Source of the DNA: CAVTWY01 sp963738575 | Lineage (GTDB): Bacteria; Pseudomonadota; Gammaproteobacteria; Burkholderiales; Burkholderiaceae_C | DNA: 64,000 nt | Assembly: GCA_963738575.1 (NCBI GenBank) | Contig: CAVTWY010000002.1 | Span: 372,001 to 436,000, forward strand | Reading direction: 5' to 3' | In this document: one piece after another, positions 26,669 to 34,927 of the stretch | Layout: each line of letters starts with the position of its first letter | Position numbering within the stretch: the stretch's first letter is position 1 | Made by a program: the position numbers and the translations under genes | The notes under the pieces: model-generated | Database searches by the model: none | What the model was told of the DNA's origin: nothing | The model's input: the letters and a program-made list of their open reading frames with translations, nothing else

Positions 26669-27742
26669 ATGCCTGGCAGCACATTCGGCGAATTGTTTCG
26701 CGTCACCAATTTCGGCGAAAGCCATGGCCCCGCTATTGGCTGCGTGATCGATGGTTGCCCACCCGGCTTGCCCTTGGTCGAGGCTGACATGCAAAGGGAC
26801 CTGGACCGTCGCCGCCCAGGGACCAGCCGACATGTCACTCAGCGGCAAGAAGCCGACGCCGTAGAAATTCTCAGCGGCGTTTTCGAGGGCGTCACCACGG
26901 GCACCCCCATTGCGCTGCTCATTCGCAACACCGACGCGCGAAGCAAAGACTACGCGAACCTTCTCGATACCTTTCGCCCTGGGCACGCAGACTTCACCTA
27001 CTGGCGCAAATACGGGGTGCGAGACCCTCGCGGTGGTGGGCGGTCGTCGGCACGCCTCACAGCGCCGATGGTGGCCGCTGGTGCGGTGGCCAAAAAGTGG
27101 CTGCATCGCCAGCACGGGGTCACATTTCTGGCATGGATGTCTGCGTTGGGGGACATCGAGATTCCATTTGACGATGCAGCGCACATTCCTGGCAATGCAT
27201 TTTTTGCCCCGAGCGCCGCAGTGGTCCCTGCATTGGAGACGGCCATGGACGCCCTGCGCAAATCAGGTGACTCGGTGGGCGCACGGATCGAAGTCATCGC
27301 CCAAAACATGCCAGTCGGTTTGGGTGAGCCCTTGTTTGACAAACTCGACGCTGACATTGCGTACGCCATGATGGGCATCAATGCCGTGAAGGGCGTTTCG
27401 ATCGGCGATGGCTTTGGTGTTGTGGCCCAGCGTGGCAGCCACCATGGCGACGAGCTTACGCCAAACGGGTTCTCTAGCAACCATGCTGGCGGCGTGCTGG
27501 GTGGCATTTCTACCGGTCAAGACTTGCGTGTATCACTCGCCATCAAGCCGACCAGCTCCATCCGTCTGCCGCGTGCATCCATTGACCGCGCCGGCCAGCC
27601 CACCACGGTTGAAACGCATGGTCGCCACGACCCTTGTGTTGGCATCCGCGCTGCCCCCATCGCTGAGGCCATGCTTGCCTTGGTCGTGATGGATCACGCC
27701 TTGCGGCACCGGGCGCAGTGTGGTGATGTTGCGAGCCCTTAG
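26669..27742 (+). CDS. aroC: Chorismate synthase
   Basis: AroC converts EPSP to chorismate, the last shikimate-pathway step, using reduced FMN. The 357-residue sequence has all family signatures: FGESHGPAIGCVIDGCPPG, RRPGTSRHVTQRQEAD, RDPRGGGRSSARLTA and the C-terminal RHDPCVGIRAAPIAEAM. The ATG at 26669 fits the conserved N-terminus (MPGSTFGELFRVTNFGESHG). It ends just inside the longer frame of the next gene. Confidence 0.97.
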   Translation: MPGSTFGELFRVTNFGESHGPAIGCVIDGCPPGLPLVEADMQRDLDRRRPGTSRHVTQRQEADAVEILSGVFEGVTTGTPIALLIRNTDARSKDYANLLDTFRPGHADFTYWRKYGVRDPRGGGRSSARLTAPMVAAGAVAKKWLHRQHGVTFLAWMSALGDIEIPFDDAAHIPGNAFFAPSAAVVPALETAMDALRKSGDSVGARIEVIAQNMPVGLGEPLFDKLDADIAYAMMGINAVKGVSIGDGFGVVAQRGSHHGDELTPNGFSSNHAGGVLGGISTGQDLRVSLAIKPTSSIRLPRASIDRAGQPTTVETHGRHDPCVGIRAAPIAEAMLALVVMDHALRHRAQCGDVASP

Positions 27743-27758
27743 CGAATTGACGTTACCC

Positions 27759-28565
27759 ATGCGTCAGCGACAGGTTTTACGAACCGTCGTGCTTGTTTTT
27801 GCCATGGCCTTGACGGGATGCACGTTGTTGCGCCCCGTCGTGGCACCCGTACCTGTGATTGTCGACATCATGCCGGGCGACTCGCCGCCGTCGCAGCGCG
27901 TGCTATTGGTGTTTTTGCCTGGCGCGGGCGACACGCCCGCTGACTTGGTGCGCGAGGGCTTCGTCGAGCAAGTCCGCCAGCGCGGTCTTGCTGCCGATGT
28001 GGTGGTGCCCGACTTGCATGTGCGCTACTACACCGGACTAACCTTTGAGCAGCGGTTGATGGCCGATGTGATCGGCCCTGCACGCGCCAAGGGTTACCAG
28101 CAAATTTGGTTGGCAGGCATTTCGTTGGGCGGATTTGGCTCCCTGATGGTTTCGAGGCTCAACCCTGGCATGGTCGACGGCGTGATCGCCTTGGCGCCGT
28201 TCATCGCCAGCAACAGCGTGCTTGACGAGGTTCGACAGGCCGGCGGGTTGGCACGTTGGCGTGAGCCGGTGGTGGAGGGCGACTGGCAGCGCGACTTGTT
28301 GCGCTGGCTTCAAGGTTACGGTGATCCTTCCCAAAGGCGTCCAGCGTTGTACATTGGCTATGGCACTGAAGACGGATTTTCTGAGTTCAACGCTGCGGTG
28401 GGTGCACTGCTGCCAAAGGCGCATGTCAGGTCAGCACCAGGAGGGCACGATTGGGGCCCCTGGAAGCAGCTTTGGGGCGAGTTTTTGGACGTCGTGCCGT
28501 TGCCCAAGGGCGGCTCGATGAATCCGCCACCGCCGAGCCAACCCCGTGAAGTCCAGCCCCGCTGA
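27759..28565 (+). CDS. Alpha/beta-hydrolase-like lipoprotein
   Basis: This 268-residue protein starts with a lipoprotein signal: basic n-region RQRQVLR, hydrophobic core and lipobox LTGC near residue 21. The mature part reads like a compact alpha/beta hydrolase. LLVFLPGAGDTPADL resembles the oxyanion strand, GISLGGFGSLM contains the nucleophile elbow GxSxGG with serine, and PGGHDWGPWKQLW supplies a C-terminal His. The substrate is unknown. The ATG at 27759 is chosen because it places the signal correctly. An upstream GTG at 27720 would overlap aroC. Confidence 0.72.
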   Translation: MRQRQVLRTVVLVFAMALTGCTLLRPVVAPVPVIVDIMPGDSPPSQRVLLVFLPGAGDTPADLVREGFVEQVRQRGLAADVVVPDLHVRYYTGLTFEQRLMADVIGPARAKGYQQIWLAGISLGGFGSLMVSRLNPGMVDGVIALAPFIASNSVLDEVRQAGGLARWREPVVEGDWQRDLLRWLQGYGDPSQRRPALYIGYGTEDGFSEFNAAVGALLPKAHVRSAPGGHDWGPWKQLWGEFLDVVPLPKGGSMNPPPPSQPREVQPR

Positions 28566-28851
28566 CGAGTCGTCGGCAGCGCCCTTAGGGCTCGATGCCT
28601 TGTTGACCGAAACCATGATGTCAATGCTGAAAGCGCGTGCGCTGACGTCATCCATTTGTCCCTCAGAGGTCGCTCGGGCGGTGTCAGTTGACGGCATGGC
28701 GTGGCGCGATTTGATGCCCCAAGTTCGCGACGTGGCGCGAGCGCTGGCACAGGACGGCCGCCTTGTGGTCACGCAAGGCGCAACCACCTTGCCCTGGGAT
28801 CAACCCTGGGCTGGTGCGGTACGACTTAGGTTGCCCAAGCCGCCACTTTGA
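28546..28851 (+). CDS. DUF3253 domain protein
   Basis: This small protein (101 residues from a GTG at 28546) carries the DUF3253 signature SSICPSEVARAV...WRDLMPQVRDVARALAQDGRLVVTQGA, a winged-helix-like fold of unknown role. The first 20 residues are variable and overlap the preceding gene by 20 bases, so the start is uncertain. Confidence 0.72.
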   Translation: MKSSPADESSAAPLGLDALLTETMMSMLKARALTSSICPSEVARAVSVDGMAWRDLMPQVRDVARALAQDGRLVVTQGATTLPWDQPWAGAVRLRLPKPPL

Positions 28852-28892
28852 GTGCAAAGCACGTTGCGCTTGACCGGACGTGACGTGATTCT

Positions 28893-28926
28893 TGCGTTTC
28901 GTCGCATGCCCATGCGTTTGGTCGCA
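28893..28926 (+). promoter_or_regulatory. Repeated dyad, candidate operator of the RND operon
   Basis: TGCGTTTCGTCGCA (28893-28906) and TGCGTTTGGTCGCA (28913-28926) differ at one base and start exactly 20 bases apart, about two helical turns. Each copy is itself a dyad, TGCG-N6-CGCA. They lie about 100-135 bases upstream of the membrane-fusion gene. Two dimers of a regulator could bind side by side. No regulator gene is adjacent. Confidence 0.45.
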
Positions 28927-29027
28927 CGCAACACAAGCACCGATGTTGTCACCGCTTAAAATTTGAAGGCTTCAAAAGAGCATTCCTTGTCAATCCCACC
29001 GCCCGACCGGCGTTTTCATTGAACACC

Positions 29028-30224
29028 ATGAAGAAAAAGACCCTAGGCATTGCATTCTTTCTGCTGTTGGCGCTGGCCATCGCCGGCGCCGTAGCATTCA
29101 AGGTCATGGGGTCAAAAAAGGACGGCGACGAGAAGAAGCCTGATGTGCCTTTGGTGTTTGAGCCGCGCGAGGTGACGCAACCGTTGATGGCGGTCATGCC
29201 AATCACGGTGGTGTTCTCCGGGCCCCTGGTGGCGCCCCAAACCGCCGTGGTGCGTGCCAAAGCGTCGGGTTCCCTTTTGTCGATCGCGGTGACTGAGGGC
29301 AGTCGTGTCAAGGCAGGACAGGTTCTTGGGCGCATGGACAGCAGCGACATGGACAATCGGGTGGCCGAGCGCATGGCCATGGTCGAGTCGGCTCGCGCCC
29401 AAGAAGCTCAAGCGCAACGCACCTACGCATCAAACCAACAACTGGCCGATCAAAAGTTCATCTCTCCCATCGCACTGGATGCGTCCAAAGCCGCGCTCGA
29501 TGCCGCGCGTGCCAATGCACGCGCGGCGCAAGCGCAAATGGGGTCGGTGCGTGCGGCCGTGCGTCTGGCCAACTTGGTGGCGCCCATTGACGGCGTGGTG
29601 GCCAAGCGGCATGTGGTGGTGGGCGAAAAACTAAGCCCCGAGCAGACAATCGTCACGATCGTTGACGTGCGCAAGCTGGAGCTGGCGGGCAGCGTGGGCA
29701 CGCACGAGGTCGCCTCCTTGAAGCCCGGCATGCCCCTGCAAGTGGCCATGGAAGGTGTGTCAAAACCCCAGGCAGGCACGTTGCTGCGCATCGCACCTGC
29801 AGCCGAACCAGGGACGCGGTCCATCGGCGTGGCCGTGGCCGTCGACAACGCCGCCGAAACGCTGCGTGCGGGCCAGTACGGCGTGGCCAGCGCGACGTTG
29901 GCGGGCGATGTGCAGCGCCTCACGGTGCCCATCGCAGCCACCGTCAACTCGGGCGGACAAGAGTTTGTGTGGGTGCTAGACGGCGACGCCTTGGCGCGTC
30001 GCGCAGTCACCTTGGGTTTGCGTGACAACACGGCGGGGCGCGTCGAGGTGCTGCAGGGCTTGACACCACAAACGACGTTGTTGGCGCTTAAGTTTGACAA
30101 CCTGCGTGAAGGGCAGAAGGCCCATGTCGGGTCGACCGCCAAAAGCGCCAGCGAAGCTGCTTCGGCACCCATCGCGGTAGGAAGTAAAGCAGCTGGCGCG
30201 GCGCCGTCGGCGCCCGCCAAGTAG
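29028..30224 (+). CDS. RND efflux periplasmic adaptor (membrane fusion protein)
   Basis: This 398-residue HlyD/AcrA-type adaptor joins the inner-membrane RND pump to an outer-membrane channel. An N-terminal hydrophobic segment (IAFFLLLALAIAGAVAF) anchors it. The lipoyl halves are split around a coiled-coil hairpin (AEMAMVESARAQEAQAQRTY-like region, about 105-165), and the second half reads VRLANLVAPIDGVVAKRHVVVG. The tail is Ala/Ser/Lys-rich. The ATG at 29028 is preferred over a TTG at 29019. No outer-membrane channel gene is nearby. Confidence 0.9.
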   Translation: MKKKTLGIAFFLLLALAIAGAVAFKVMGSKKDGDEKKPDVPLVFEPREVTQPLMAVMPITVVFSGPLVAPQTAVVRAKASGSLLSIAVTEGSRVKAGQVLGRMDSSDMDNRVAERMAMVESARAQEAQAQRTYASNQQLADQKFISPIALDASKAALDAARANARAAQAQMGSVRAAVRLANLVAPIDGVVAKRHVVVGEKLSPEQTIVTIVDVRKLELAGSVGTHEVASLKPGMPLQVAMEGVSKPQAGTLLRIAPAAEPGTRSIGVAVAVDNAAETLRAGQYGVASATLAGDVQRLTVPIAATVNSGGQEFVWVLDGDALARRAVTLGLRDNTAGRVEVLQGLTPQTTLLALKFDNLREGQKAHVGSTAKSASEAASAPIAVGSKAAGAAPSAPAK

Positions 30225-30241
30225 GGTTGAGGCACAACACC

Positions 30242-33200
30242 ATGTGGATCACCCGCGTATCGATCAACAACCCCGTGTTCGCCACCATGGTGATGGTGGC
30301 GCTTTGTGTGTTGGGCATCTTCTCGTACGGCAAATTGGGTGTCGAGCAAATGCCCGACATCAGCTTCCCTGGCGCCTGGATGGAGGTGCGCTACCCCGGC
30401 GCCAGCGCCGAAGCGGTTGAGCGCGAAGTCATCAAGCCGATGGAGGAGGCAGCCAACAGCATTGCTGGTGTCAAGCGCATCACGTCTCGCAGCGGCGAGG
30501 GTTCGGGTGCGATGAGCGTTGAGTTCAGTGTCAACACCGACATGTCGCGCGCCATGAACGATTTGCGTGACCGCATTGGTGCGGTGCAATCCATCTTTCC
30601 GCGCGATGTGAAACCGCCGCTCATCTTGCGCTTTGACGCCGAAAACGCGCAGCCCTTGGTCAACATGGCGCTGCTTTCCAGCAAGCGCGATGCGCGCGAG
30701 CTGTCCATCCTGGCCGAGCTTACCGTGGGCAAGCGCTTGCAGCGCGTGGAGGGCGTGGCGCGGGTTGAAATGAACGGCCTCACCCAGCGTGAGGTGCGAA
30801 TCGACCTCGATCCCGAGCGGCTGCGTGCCTACGGCATCACACCTGCGGAAGTGGCTACCGCGCTGCGTGAAGCCAATGCTGATCAACCCGTCGGCATGCT
30901 CACCGACGGCGCGCAAGATGCGCTGCTGCGCGTGGAAGGGCGGGTGCGCAACCCGCGCCAATTTGAAGATGTGGTGGTGGCGCGGCGCCAAAACTTGGCC
31001 CTTACGCTCAAAGATCTGGGCACCTTGGTGGAGCGCGAGCGAGAGCCCGACTCCATGGCCCGCATCAACGGCCAGCGGGCTGTCAACTTCAACATTTTTA
31101 AACAACAAGACGCCAACATCGTCGTGGCTGGCAACAACGTCAAAGCGGCCATGGACGAGATCCGCAAGACTTTGCCGCCCGACGTCGAGATGCGCTTGAT
31201 CTTTGCCAGCAGCGACTGGGTCAAGGGGTCGCTTGAAGGTTTGCAGCACACGCTCATCGAGGGCGCCTTGTTGACGGTGGCCATCGTGTTTTTGTTTTTG
31301 CACAGTTGGCGCAGCACCATCATCACCGGGCTCACGTTGCCCATCTCGGTGATTGCGAGCTTCATCGCCGTGTACGCATTTGGCTTCACCCTCAATTTCA
31401 TGACGATGATGGCGCTGAGCCTTTGCATCGGGTTGTTGATTGACGACGCCATCGTCGTGCGAGAGAACATCGTGCGCCACATTCACATGGGCAAAGACCA
31501 CCATGTCGCAGCTCGCGAGGGCACCGACGAGATCGGCCTTGCCGTGATGGCCACCACCTTTGCGCTTTGTGCCGTGTTTGTGCCAGTGGCGTTCATGGGC
31601 GGCATCATCGGTAAGTTTTTTCATCCCTTTGGCATCACGGTGGTCGTGGCGGTGTTGGTGTCTTTGTTTGTCAGCTTCACGCTCGACCCGATGCTGTCCT
31701 CGGTGTGGAAAGACCCGCCCACACACCGCATGCGCGAGTGGCCCGTGGTGGGTTGGTTGATCCGCGCCACCGACACGATGTTGGAAGTGGCCCACGACAC
31801 CTATGAGCAGTTGATCCGCTGGGCATTCAGCGGTCGTCGCTACCGCATGTGGGTGCCGCCGCTGCCTGCCTATGGTCACCGGTTTCATGCTGACGGTGTC
31901 CGCGACAAGTTGTCGGCGCGTGCTTGGCGTTGGGCCACCATCACCCCGCGTGGCTTGGTGATGTTGTTGGGCGTGCTGAGCTTTGTCGCGGCGCTTGCCC
32001 TGGCGCCCCTGGTGGGCAGCGAATTTGTGCCCGAAACCGACCAAGGTTTTACGCAGTTGAATGTGCGCATGACGGTCGGGTCGAGCCTGGAGCGCAGCAA
32101 TGCCAAGGTGGCGCAGGTTGAGGCCATCGTGCGCGCCATCCCTGAGGTGGAAAACGTCTCCACCGCCATCGGGGGCCCTGGCCAGCGCAACCAGGCATTT
32201 TTGAACATTGCGCTCAAGCCCCGAAAAGAACGCCAACGCTCGCAGCGGCAAGTAGAAGACGCCATGCGCGACTTGATCGCCAAAATTCCTGGCATCGAGT
32301 CCAACGTCGGCTTCAATCGGCCGGTGTACGTCGCCATATTGGGCACCGACTCCGTGGGGTTGGCCAAGGTCGCCAATGAGTTTGCTGAAAAGGTCAAGAA
32401 GATCCCCGGCGTGGTGGACGTTGAGTCGTCGGTCAAGCCAGGGGTCACGGCCTATGCAGTAAGGCTCAAGACCAATGCGGTGCGCGAGCTTGGCCTGACA
32501 GCCCCACAGTTGGCCACGAGCCTTCGCGCCTACGTCAATGGCGAGGCAGCCACCGTATGGACCACCCCCGACGGCGACCAGGTGGAGGTGGTGTTGCGGC
32601 TGCCCGCCGAGCAGCGCCAGCGGGTTGATCAATTGCGTGGTTTGCCCGTGGCCTACGCCAAAGACGGTACACCCATCACGCTGCAAACCGTGGCCGACAT
32701 CGAACCCATCTTCAACCCAGAGATCATCCGCCGCCAAAACTTGCAGCGGCGCGAGGCGGTGTTTGCTGGCATCAAGGACCGCAGCCAAGGCGACGTGGGC
32801 AAGGATGTGCAAAAGCTCATCAAAGAGACCACCTTGCCACCCGGCTACAGCTTTGACGTGGGCGGCCAGTTGCAGCAACAAGCTGAGGCTTTCAGCGGCC
32901 TGGTGTCGGCCATGGCGCTGGCGGTGATTTTTATCTACATTGTGTTGGCCAGCCAATTTGGCAGCTTCTTGCAGCCCATCGCGATCATGGCGTCGCTGCC
33001 ACTGGCGCTGATTGGCGTGATGCTGGCCTTGCTGTTCTGGAAGTCCACGCTCAACGTGTTTTCGATGATTGGTTTGGTGATGTTGATGGGTTTGGTCACC
33101 AAGAATGCCATCTTGCTGGTGGACTTTGCCAATCAAGCGCGCAAGGCTGGAGCCACGGTGGCCGACGCGCTTCTGCAAGCCGGCTTGATCCGCATGCGGC

Positions 33201-33415
33201 CCATCTTGATGACCACGGCGGCGATGGTGTTTGGCATGCTGCCCCTGGCCCTGGCGTTGAACGACGGCGGAGAGATTCAAGCACCGATGGGGCGCGCCAT
33301 CATCGGGGGCGTGATCACGTCGACGCTGCTGACGTTGGTGGTGGTGCCGGTGCTTTACAGCTACCTGGTGCGGGATCGAAAAGTCACCATGGTTGGCGAC
33401 CCAAAGGCAGAGTGA
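30242..33415 (+). CDS. RND efflux inner-membrane transporter (HAE-1-like)
   Basis: This 1057-residue proton antiporter forms the drug or solute pump with the adaptor upstream. It has the RND layout: a first TM at residues 10-30 (NNPVFATMVMVALCVLGIF), a large periplasmic loop, TM2-6 around 335-490 with SLCIGLLIDDAIVVRENI carrying the TM4 acidic pair, a second loop, and TM8-12 at the C-terminus. An extra segment of about 40 residues lies between TM6 and TM7. The ATG at 30242 follows the adaptor stop by 17 bases. The long antisense open frame across both genes is a composition artefact. Confidence 0.93.
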   Translation: MWITRVSINNPVFATMVMVALCVLGIFSYGKLGVEQMPDISFPGAWMEVRYPGASAEAVEREVIKPMEEAANSIAGVKRITSRSGEGSGAMSVEFSVNTDMSRAMNDLRDRIGAVQSIFPRDVKPPLILRFDAENAQPLVNMALLSSKRDARELSILAELTVGKRLQRVEGVARVEMNGLTQREVRIDLDPERLRAYGITPAEVATALREANADQPVGMLTDGAQDALLRVEGRVRNPRQFEDVVVARRQNLALTLKDLGTLVEREREPDSMARINGQRAVNFNIFKQQDANIVVAGNNVKAAMDEIRKTLPPDVEMRLIFASSDWVKGSLEGLQHTLIEGALLTVAIVFLFLHSWRSTIITGLTLPISVIASFIAVYAFGFTLNFMTMMALSLCIGLLIDDAIVVRENIVRHIHMGKDHHVAAREGTDEIGLAVMATTFALCAVFVPVAFMGGIIGKFFHPFGITVVVAVLVSLFVSFTLDPMLSSVWKDPPTHRMREWPVVGWLIRATDTMLEVAHDTYEQLIRWAFSGRRYRMWVPPLPAYGHRFHADGVRDKLSARAWRWATITPRGLVMLLGVLSFVAALALAPLVGSEFVPETDQGFTQLNVRMTVGSSLERSNAKVAQVEAIVRAIPEVENVSTAIGGPGQRNQAFLNIALKPRKERQRSQRQVEDAMRDLIAKIPGIESNVGFNRPVYVAILGTDSVGLAKVANEFAEKVKKIPGVVDVESSVKPGVTAYAVRLKTNAVRELGLTAPQLATSLRAYVNGEAATVWTTPDGDQVEVVLRLPAEQRQRVDQLRGLPVAYAKDGTPITLQTVADIEPIFNPEIIRRQNLQRREAVFAGIKDRSQGDVGKDVQKLIKETTLPPGYSFDVGGQLQQQAEAFSGLVSAMALAVIFIYIVLASQFGSFLQPIAIMASLPLALIGVMLALLFWKSTLNVFSMIGLVMLMGLVTKNAILLVDFANQARKAGATVADALLQAGLIRMRPILMTTAAMVFGMLPLALALNDGGEIQAPMGRAIIGGVITSTLLTLVVVPVLYSYLVRDRKVTMVGDPKAE

Positions 33416-33448
33416 CTTTGCGGCTCTGACGCGTACGCTCGGGGGCGC

Positions 33449-33500
33449 AACCGCCCGGTGCGCGCCGTGCAAACGCTGGGTCAAGTCAAAGGCGGTTTTT
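33449..33500 (+). terminator. Possible terminator of the RND operon
   Basis: AACCGCC (33449-33455) can pair with GGCGGTT (33491-33497), and the second arm runs into TTTTT. The loop is long (about 35 bases), so the call is weak. It sits between the convergent RND and sdaA genes, where a terminator is expected. Confidence 0.35.
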
Positions 33501-33503
33501 GCT

Positions 33504-34895
33504 TCAGCATTCAACGATGTTTACGGCCAAACCACCGCGTGCGGTTTCTTTGTACTTGGTTTGCATGTCAGCGCCAGTTTCGCGCATCGTTTTGATCACT
33601 TGGTCCAATGACACATGATGCGTGCCATCACCCCGCAAGGCCATTCGGGCTGCATTGATGGCCTTGACCGACGCGATGGCGTTGCGCTCGATGCACGGAA
33701 TTTGCACCAAGCCACCCACGGGGTCGCAGGTCAGGCCCAAGTGATGCTCCATGCCAATCTCGGCAGCGTTTTCGGCCTGGGCTGGGGCGCCTCCCATGAC
33801 GGCGCAAAGGGCGCCTGCCGCCATCGAGCAGGCCACGCCGACTTCGCCTTGGCAACCCACCTCAGCGCCCGAGATGGAGGCGTTTTCTTTGTAGAGCATG
33901 CCGATGGCCGCAGCAGTCAACAAGAAGTCGATCACACCTTGATCGTTGGCGCCTGGCAAAAAGCGCGTGTAGTAGTGCAACACCGCGGGCACGATGCCCG
34001 CCGCACCGTTGGTGGGGGCGGTCACCACGCGCCCACCGGCGGCGTTTTCTTCGTTCACCGCCAAGGCATACAAATTCACCCAGTCCATCACTTGCAATGG
34101 GTCGCTGGCGGCGTTTGCAGCCTCGCTCACCAAAGCTCGATGCAAGGCGGGTGCGCGCCGTTTGACCTTGAAGCCCCCTGGCAAGATGCCCTCAGTTCGG
34201 CAACCCCTTTCAACACAATCCTGCATCACCTGCCAGATGTGTAGCAGCCCAGCATCGATTTGAGCGTCGGTGCGCCAGTGCCGCTCGTTCTGGCGCATCA
34301 CTTGCGCGATGCTGCACCTTTGGTTTTGCGTAAGCACCAGCAGTTGCTCGGCCGAATGAAATGGGTGGGGCAACACCGTGGTGTCGGGGGCCACCACCTT
34401 GTGTTTGCTTCCATCGCTGGCCACTTCGTCGCTGACAATGAAGCCGCCACCCACCGAGTAAAACGTGCGCAGCGACAACACCAGTTGGTTGGCGTCCATG
34501 GCTGTGAAGCGCATGCCGTTGGCGTGAAACGGCAGGGTCTCCCTGCGTTTGAACTCGATGTCTTTTGCAGGCGCAAAACTGATGTTGTGGGCGCCCAGCA
34601 AACTCAAGCGCGTCGTCGCGTGCACCGCGTTCAGCAGTGGGGGCACCGACTCGATGTCAACCGTGTCGGGCTCATGCCCCATCAACCCCAACATCACCGC
34701 CTTGTCACTGCCGTGGCCTTTGCCCGTGGCTGCCAAAGACCCATAAAGCTGCACCAACACGCGCGCGGTGCTGTCCAGCTGCCTGTCGTGCGCCAGCTTG
34801 GTGGCAAACACTCGCGCTGCACGCATGGGGCCTACCGTGTGAGAGCTGCTTGGCCCGATGCCAACCTTGAAGAGATCAAAAACAGAGACGGCCAT
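33504..34895 (-). CDS. sdaA: L-serine ammonia-lyase (iron-sulfur)
   Basis: SdaA deaminates serine to pyruvate and ammonia. The 463-residue protein is the single-chain form. The beta domain starts FKVGIGPSSSHTVGPMRAA, and the alpha domain has the cluster cysteines in EVGCQGEVGVACSMAAGALCAV and LTCDPVGGLVQIPCIERNA. It begins 32 bases after gcvP and is the last gene of the riboswitch-controlled gcv operon, so serine made from glycine can be drained to pyruvate. Confidence 0.95.
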   Translation of the reverse strand: MAVSVFDLFKVGIGPSSSHTVGPMRAARVFATKLAHDRQLDSTARVLVQLYGSLAATGKGHGSDKAVMLGLMGHEPDTVDIESVPPLLNAVHATTRLSLLGAHNISFAPAKDIEFKRRETLPFHANGMRFTAMDANQLVLSLRTFYSVGGGFIVSDEVASDGSKHKVVAPDTTVLPHPFHSAEQLLVLTQNQRCSIAQVMRQNERHWRTDAQIDAGLLHIWQVMQDCVERGCRTEGILPGGFKVKRRAPALHRALVSEAANAASDPLQVMDWVNLYALAVNEENAAGGRVVTAPTNGAAGIVPAVLHYYTRFLPGANDQGVIDFLLTAAAIGMLYKENASISGAEVGCQGEVGVACSMAAGALCAVMGGAPAQAENAAEIGMEHHLGLTCDPVGGLVQIPCIERNAIASVKAINAARMALRGDGTHHVSLDQVIKTMRETGADMQTKYKETARGGLAVNIVEC

Positions 34896-34927
34896 GGCCT
34901 GGGTGCTGGCGCTGGGTTGTGGAGAGC

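Noticed and set aside
29450..33514. A 1354-codon open frame on the minus strand across the RND operon
   Set aside because: It is exactly antisense to two well-conserved genes, is rich in His/Gln/Arg as expected from the complement of GC-rich coding sequence, and has no recognisable domain or ribosome-binding site.
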